From NCBI RefSeq assembly GCF_001411495.1, contig NZ_CP012982.1, positions 3,038,001 to 3,102,000 of the forward strand: a DNA stretch of 64,000 bases. Reading direction: 5' to 3'. Below, one piece after another: positions 61,527 through 64,000 of the stretch (its first letter is position 1; each line of letters starts with the position of its first letter). The notes under the pieces were generated by a model that was not told the origin of the DNA, did not search any database, and was given only the letters and a program-made list of their open reading frames with translations. The position numbers and the translations under genes were made by a program. The DNA is from Burkholderia cepacia ATCC 25416 (GTDB lineage Bacteria > Pseudomonadota > Gammaproteobacteria > Burkholderiales > Burkholderiaceae).

Positions 61527-62674
61527 AACAAGCCTATATCGTCGACGCGCTGCGCACGCCGACCGGCCGCCGCAAGGGCGGGCTCGCGCACGTGCATGCG
61601 GCCGACCTCGGCGGCTTCGTGCTGAAGACGCTCGTCGAACGCAACGCGATTCCCGCCGACGAATACGACGACGTGGTGTTCGGCTGCGTCGACACGATCG
61701 GCCCGCTCGCGGGCAACATCGCGCGCACCTGCTGGCTCGCGGCCGGGTTGCCGCTGCAGGTGCCGGGCGTGACGGTCGACCGCCAGTGCGGCTCGTCGCA
61801 ACAGGCCGTGCATTTCGCCGCACAGGCCGTGATGAGCGGCGTGCAGGACGTGGTGGTCGCGGGCGGCGTGCAGACGATGACGCAGATCCCGATTTCGTCC
61901 GCGATGACCTGCGCGGCGCCGCTCGGCTTCGACGACCCGTTCTCGGGCAGCACCGGCTGGCGCGCGCGCTTCGGCGATGCGCCGGTGTCGCAGTTCGTCG
62001 CCGCGCAGCGGATCGCCGATCACTGGAACCTGTCGCGCGACGCGATGGAGCGCTATGCGCTCGAAAGCCACCGCCGTGCGGTCGCCGCGATCGAGGCCGG
62101 GCATTTCAAGCGGGAGATCGTGCCGCTCGAAGGCGTGCTGCACGACGAGACGCCGCGCCCCGACACGTCGCTGGAAAAGATGGCGACGCTCGAGCCGCTG
62201 ACACCGGGCGGCTCGCTGACGGCCGCCGTCGCGAGCCAGACCTGCGACGCGGCCGCGGCGCTGCTGATCGTGTCGGAGGACGCGTTGAAGCGCTACGGCC
62301 TCACGCCGCGCGCACGCATCCATCACCTGAGCGTGCTGGGCGACGATCCGCTGTGGATGCTCACCGCGCCGATCCCGGCGACCCGGGCCGCGTTGAAGAA
62401 GAGCGGGCTCGACTGGTCGCAGATCGACGTCGTCGAGATGAACGAGGCGTTCGCGTCGGTCGCGCAGGCGTGGCTGGCCGATACGCGTTTCCCGCATGAA
62501 AGGACCAACCCGAACGGCGGCGGCATCGCGCTCGGCCATCCGCTCGGCGCGACCGGTGCGCGGCTGATGACGACGCTGCTGCACGAACTGGAACGCACCG
62601 GCGGTCGTTACGGATTGCAGACGATGTGCGAAGGCGGCGGCCTCGCGAACGTCACGATCATCGAGCGCCTGTGA
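61523..62674 (+). CDS. fadA6: FadA6-like acetyl-CoA acyltransferase (thiolase)
   Basis: A 383-residue thiolase. The nucleophilic Cys is in VDRQCGSSQQAVHFAAQAVM (about residue 90), the second active-site region is NGGGIALGHPLGATGARL (His), and the acid/base Cys is in QTMCEGGGLANVT. It would release acetyl-CoA in the final beta-oxidation steps of ring-derived acids and matches FadA6 by cluster position. The start overlaps the preceding stop by four bases (ATGA). Confidence 0.87.
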   Translation: MKQAYIVDALRTPTGRRKGGLAHVHAADLGGFVLKTLVERNAIPADEYDDVVFGCVDTIGPLAGNIARTCWLAAGLPLQVPGVTVDRQCGSSQQAVHFAAQAVMSGVQDVVVAGGVQTMTQIPISSAMTCAAPLGFDDPFSGSTGWRARFGDAPVSQFVAAQRIADHWNLSRDAMERYALESHRRAVAAIEAGHFKREIVPLEGVLHDETPRPDTSLEKMATLEPLTPGGSLTAAVASQTCDAAAALLIVSEDALKRYGLTPRARIHHLSVLGDDPLWMLTAPIPATRAALKKSGLDWSQIDVVEMNEAFASVAQAWLADTRFPHERTNPNGGGIALGHPLGATGARLMTTLLHELERTGGRYGLQTMCEGGGLANVTIIERL

Positions 62675-62715
62675 GCGCGTCACTTTCACGATCTCACGAT
62701 CCACGAGGCACCAGC

Positions 62716-63594
62716 ATGGGAATCTGTAACGGACGCACCGTCATCATCACCGGCGCGGGCGGCGGGCTCGGGCGCGAATATGCGCTCGCGTTCGCGGCCG
62801 AAGGCGCGGCGGTCGTCGTCAACGACATCCGGCACGAGGCCGCGCAGGCCGTGTGCGACGAGATCGCACGACGCGGCGGCAGCGCGCTTGCGAATGCGGA
62901 CGACATCACGCGCGTCGAAACGGCGCAGCGGATCGTCGACGCGGCCCGCGAAGCGTTCGGCGATGTGCACGTGCTCGTCAACAACGCGGGCATCTGCCGC
63001 GACAAGATGTTCACGAGCATGACCGAAACCGACTGGGACGACGTGATGCGCGTGCACCTGCGCGGCCACTTCTGCCTGTCGAGCGTGCTGGCGCGCGTGT
63101 GGCGCGACGCGGCGAAGGCGGGCCACGCGGTCGACGCGCGGATCGTCAACACGAGTTCCGGCGCCGGCCTGCAAGGCTCGATCGGCCAGTCGAACTACGG
63201 CGCGGCGAAGGCCGGCATCGCCGCGCTCACGCTGATGCAGGCGGCCGAGCTGCAGCGCTACGGCGTGCGCGTGAACGCGCTCGCGCCGGCCGCGCGCACG
63301 TCGATGACCGAAGGCGTGTTCGCCGACATGATGAAGAAGCCCGAGGACGGCGGCTTCGACTATTTCGACCCGGCCAACGTCGCACCGCTCGTCGTGTGGC
63401 TCGGCAGCGCGCTGTCGGCCGACGTGACGGGCCAGGTGTTCGAGGTCGCGGGCGGGATGATCGCGGTCGCGGAAGGCTGGCGCACGGGCCCGAGCGTCGA
63501 CCGCGGCGCGCGCTGGGCGGCGGCCGAGATCGGCCCGGCGGTTGCGCGGCTGCTCGCCGAGGCGCGGCCCGCGCAGCGCGTGTACGGGAGCTGA
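62716..63594 (+). CDS. Short-chain dehydrogenase/reductase
   Basis: A 292-residue classical SDR with a C-terminal extension (about 40 residues). The cofactor motif is ITGAGGGLGREYALAFAAEG (residues about 10-29), then NNAGICRDKMF, VNTSSGAGLQGSIGQSNYGA (Ser), and YGAAKAGIAAL (Tyr-x3-Lys). It may act as a 3-hydroxyacyl-CoA or ring-alcohol dehydrogenase in the pathway. It lies 41 bases after the thiolase gene with GAGG upstream. Confidence 0.83.
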   Translation: MGICNGRTVIITGAGGGLGREYALAFAAEGAAVVVNDIRHEAAQAVCDEIARRGGSALANADDITRVETAQRIVDAAREAFGDVHVLVNNAGICRDKMFTSMTETDWDDVMRVHLRGHFCLSSVLARVWRDAAKAGHAVDARIVNTSSGAGLQGSIGQSNYGAAKAGIAALTLMQAAELQRYGVRVNALAPAARTSMTEGVFADMMKKPEDGGFDYFDPANVAPLVVWLGSALSADVTGQVFEVAGGMIAVAEGWRTGPSVDRGARWAAAEIGPAVARLLAEARPAQRVYGS

Positions 63595-63596
63595 GG

Positions 63597-64000
63597 ATGG
63601 ATCTGGCGCTCACCGACGAACAGGCGATGATCCGCGACGCGGCCGCCGACGTGCTTGCCGAACGCAGCGCGTCCGCCGACGTGCGCCGCGCACTCGAGCT
63701 GATGGCCGGCCGCGACGATGCGCTGTGGGCTGCATTGGCTGGCGAGCTCGGCTGGAACGCGCTTGCGCTGCCGGAGGCGGCGGGCGGGCTCGGGCTCGGC
63801 GCGGTCGAGCAGGCGGTGCTGATGGAACAGCTTGGCCGGCGCATCGCGTGCGTGCCGTATTTTTCGACCGCGTGCCTCGCGGCGACCGCGCTCGCGGGCT
63901 GCGACACGTCGCTGGCGACCGGCTGGCTCGCGAAGATCGCCGAAGGCGCATGCAGCGCGACGCTGGCGCTGCCGTTCGACTGGCCGTTCGGCGAGCCAGG
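63597..64000 (+). CDS. Acyl-CoA dehydrogenase family protein, 5' part (cut by window end)
   Basis: The frame begins MDLALTDEQAMIRDAAADVL, the standard acyl-CoA dehydrogenase N-terminus, followed by GELGWNALALPEAAGGLGLG, and runs through the last base of the window. GGGAGCTGAGG precedes the ATG, two bases after the SDR stop. It extends the right catabolic operon beyond the window. Confidence 0.8.
   Translation, partial: MDLALTDEQAMIRDAAADVLAERSASADVRRALELMAGRDDALWAALAGELGWNALALPEAAGGLGLGAVEQAVLMEQLGRRIACVPYFSTACLAATALAGCDTSLATGWLAKIAEGACSATLALPFDWPFGEP

Overview
The DNA is very GC-rich, with codon use and gene content typical of the Burkholderia cepacia complex (for example LysR/LysE pairs, YXWQ-repeat proteins, a DUF1800/DUF1501 pair and a Burkholderia-type prophage). 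The genus is an inference from gene content. No rRNA, tRNA or CRISPR was seen.

Layout. 1-18.4 kb is ordinary chromosome: a LysR regulator with a LysE-type exporter, a YddG-like exporter, a C39-like peptidase, a Tat-exported purple-acid-phosphatase-like enzyme, an ECF sigma operon (sigma, membrane protein, Spy/CpxP-like protein), an alpha/beta hydrolase, the DUF1800/DUF1501 pair, small lipoproteins, a lone tyrosine recombinase, a frameshifted SDR remnant, and a divergent MFS/LysR pair with a clear palindromic operator.

18.6-27.0 kb and 53.8-64.0 kb (running off the window) are two halves of a catabolic locus whose products resemble actinobacterial steroid-degradation enzymes. The left half has a luciferase-like monooxygenase and HsaA-, KstD-, HsaB-, KshB- and FadD3-like proteins plus an SDR. 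The right half has HsaC-, IpdA-, IpdB-, IpdC-, EchA20-, FadE30- and FadA6-like proteins plus another crotonase, two more acyl-CoA dehydrogenases and an SDR. Together they would dehydrogenate and hydroxylate rings A/B, cleave the catecholic ring, activate the remaining C/D-ring acid with CoA and beta-oxidise it. The true substrate is not shown by sequence.

29.05-53.17 kb is a prophage (about 24.1 kb) between the halves. It lies exactly in the overlap of a FitA-like antitoxin gene and a FitB/VapC-like PIN toxin gene. An 11-bp direct repeat (TATTTGATTGA) flanks it. The left copy keeps the antitoxin stop codon; the right copy gives the toxin a phage-supplied start codon, so both reading frames survive but are 24 kb apart. 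Joining the outer flanks through one core recreates a classical overlapping antitoxin-toxin operon.

The prophage is cryptic. It has integrase and excisionase, many small early genes, an SMC-like ATPase and an RMF-like/FtsK-gamma protein, but at about 40.24 kb these run straight into the 3' part of a baseplate J gene. Terminase, portal, capsid and most tail genes are absent. The remaining late end holds a DUF2612 protein, a modular tail fibre, holin, SAR endolysin, two Arc-like repressors with palindromic operators, a KilA-N antirepressor and nested Rz/Rz1. The right end carries accessory genes: a LexA-box-controlled SRAP protein, an AT-rich two-gene cassette (one possibly with a LOTUS/OST-HTH fold) and an EVE-HNH endonuclease that is probably modification-dependent.
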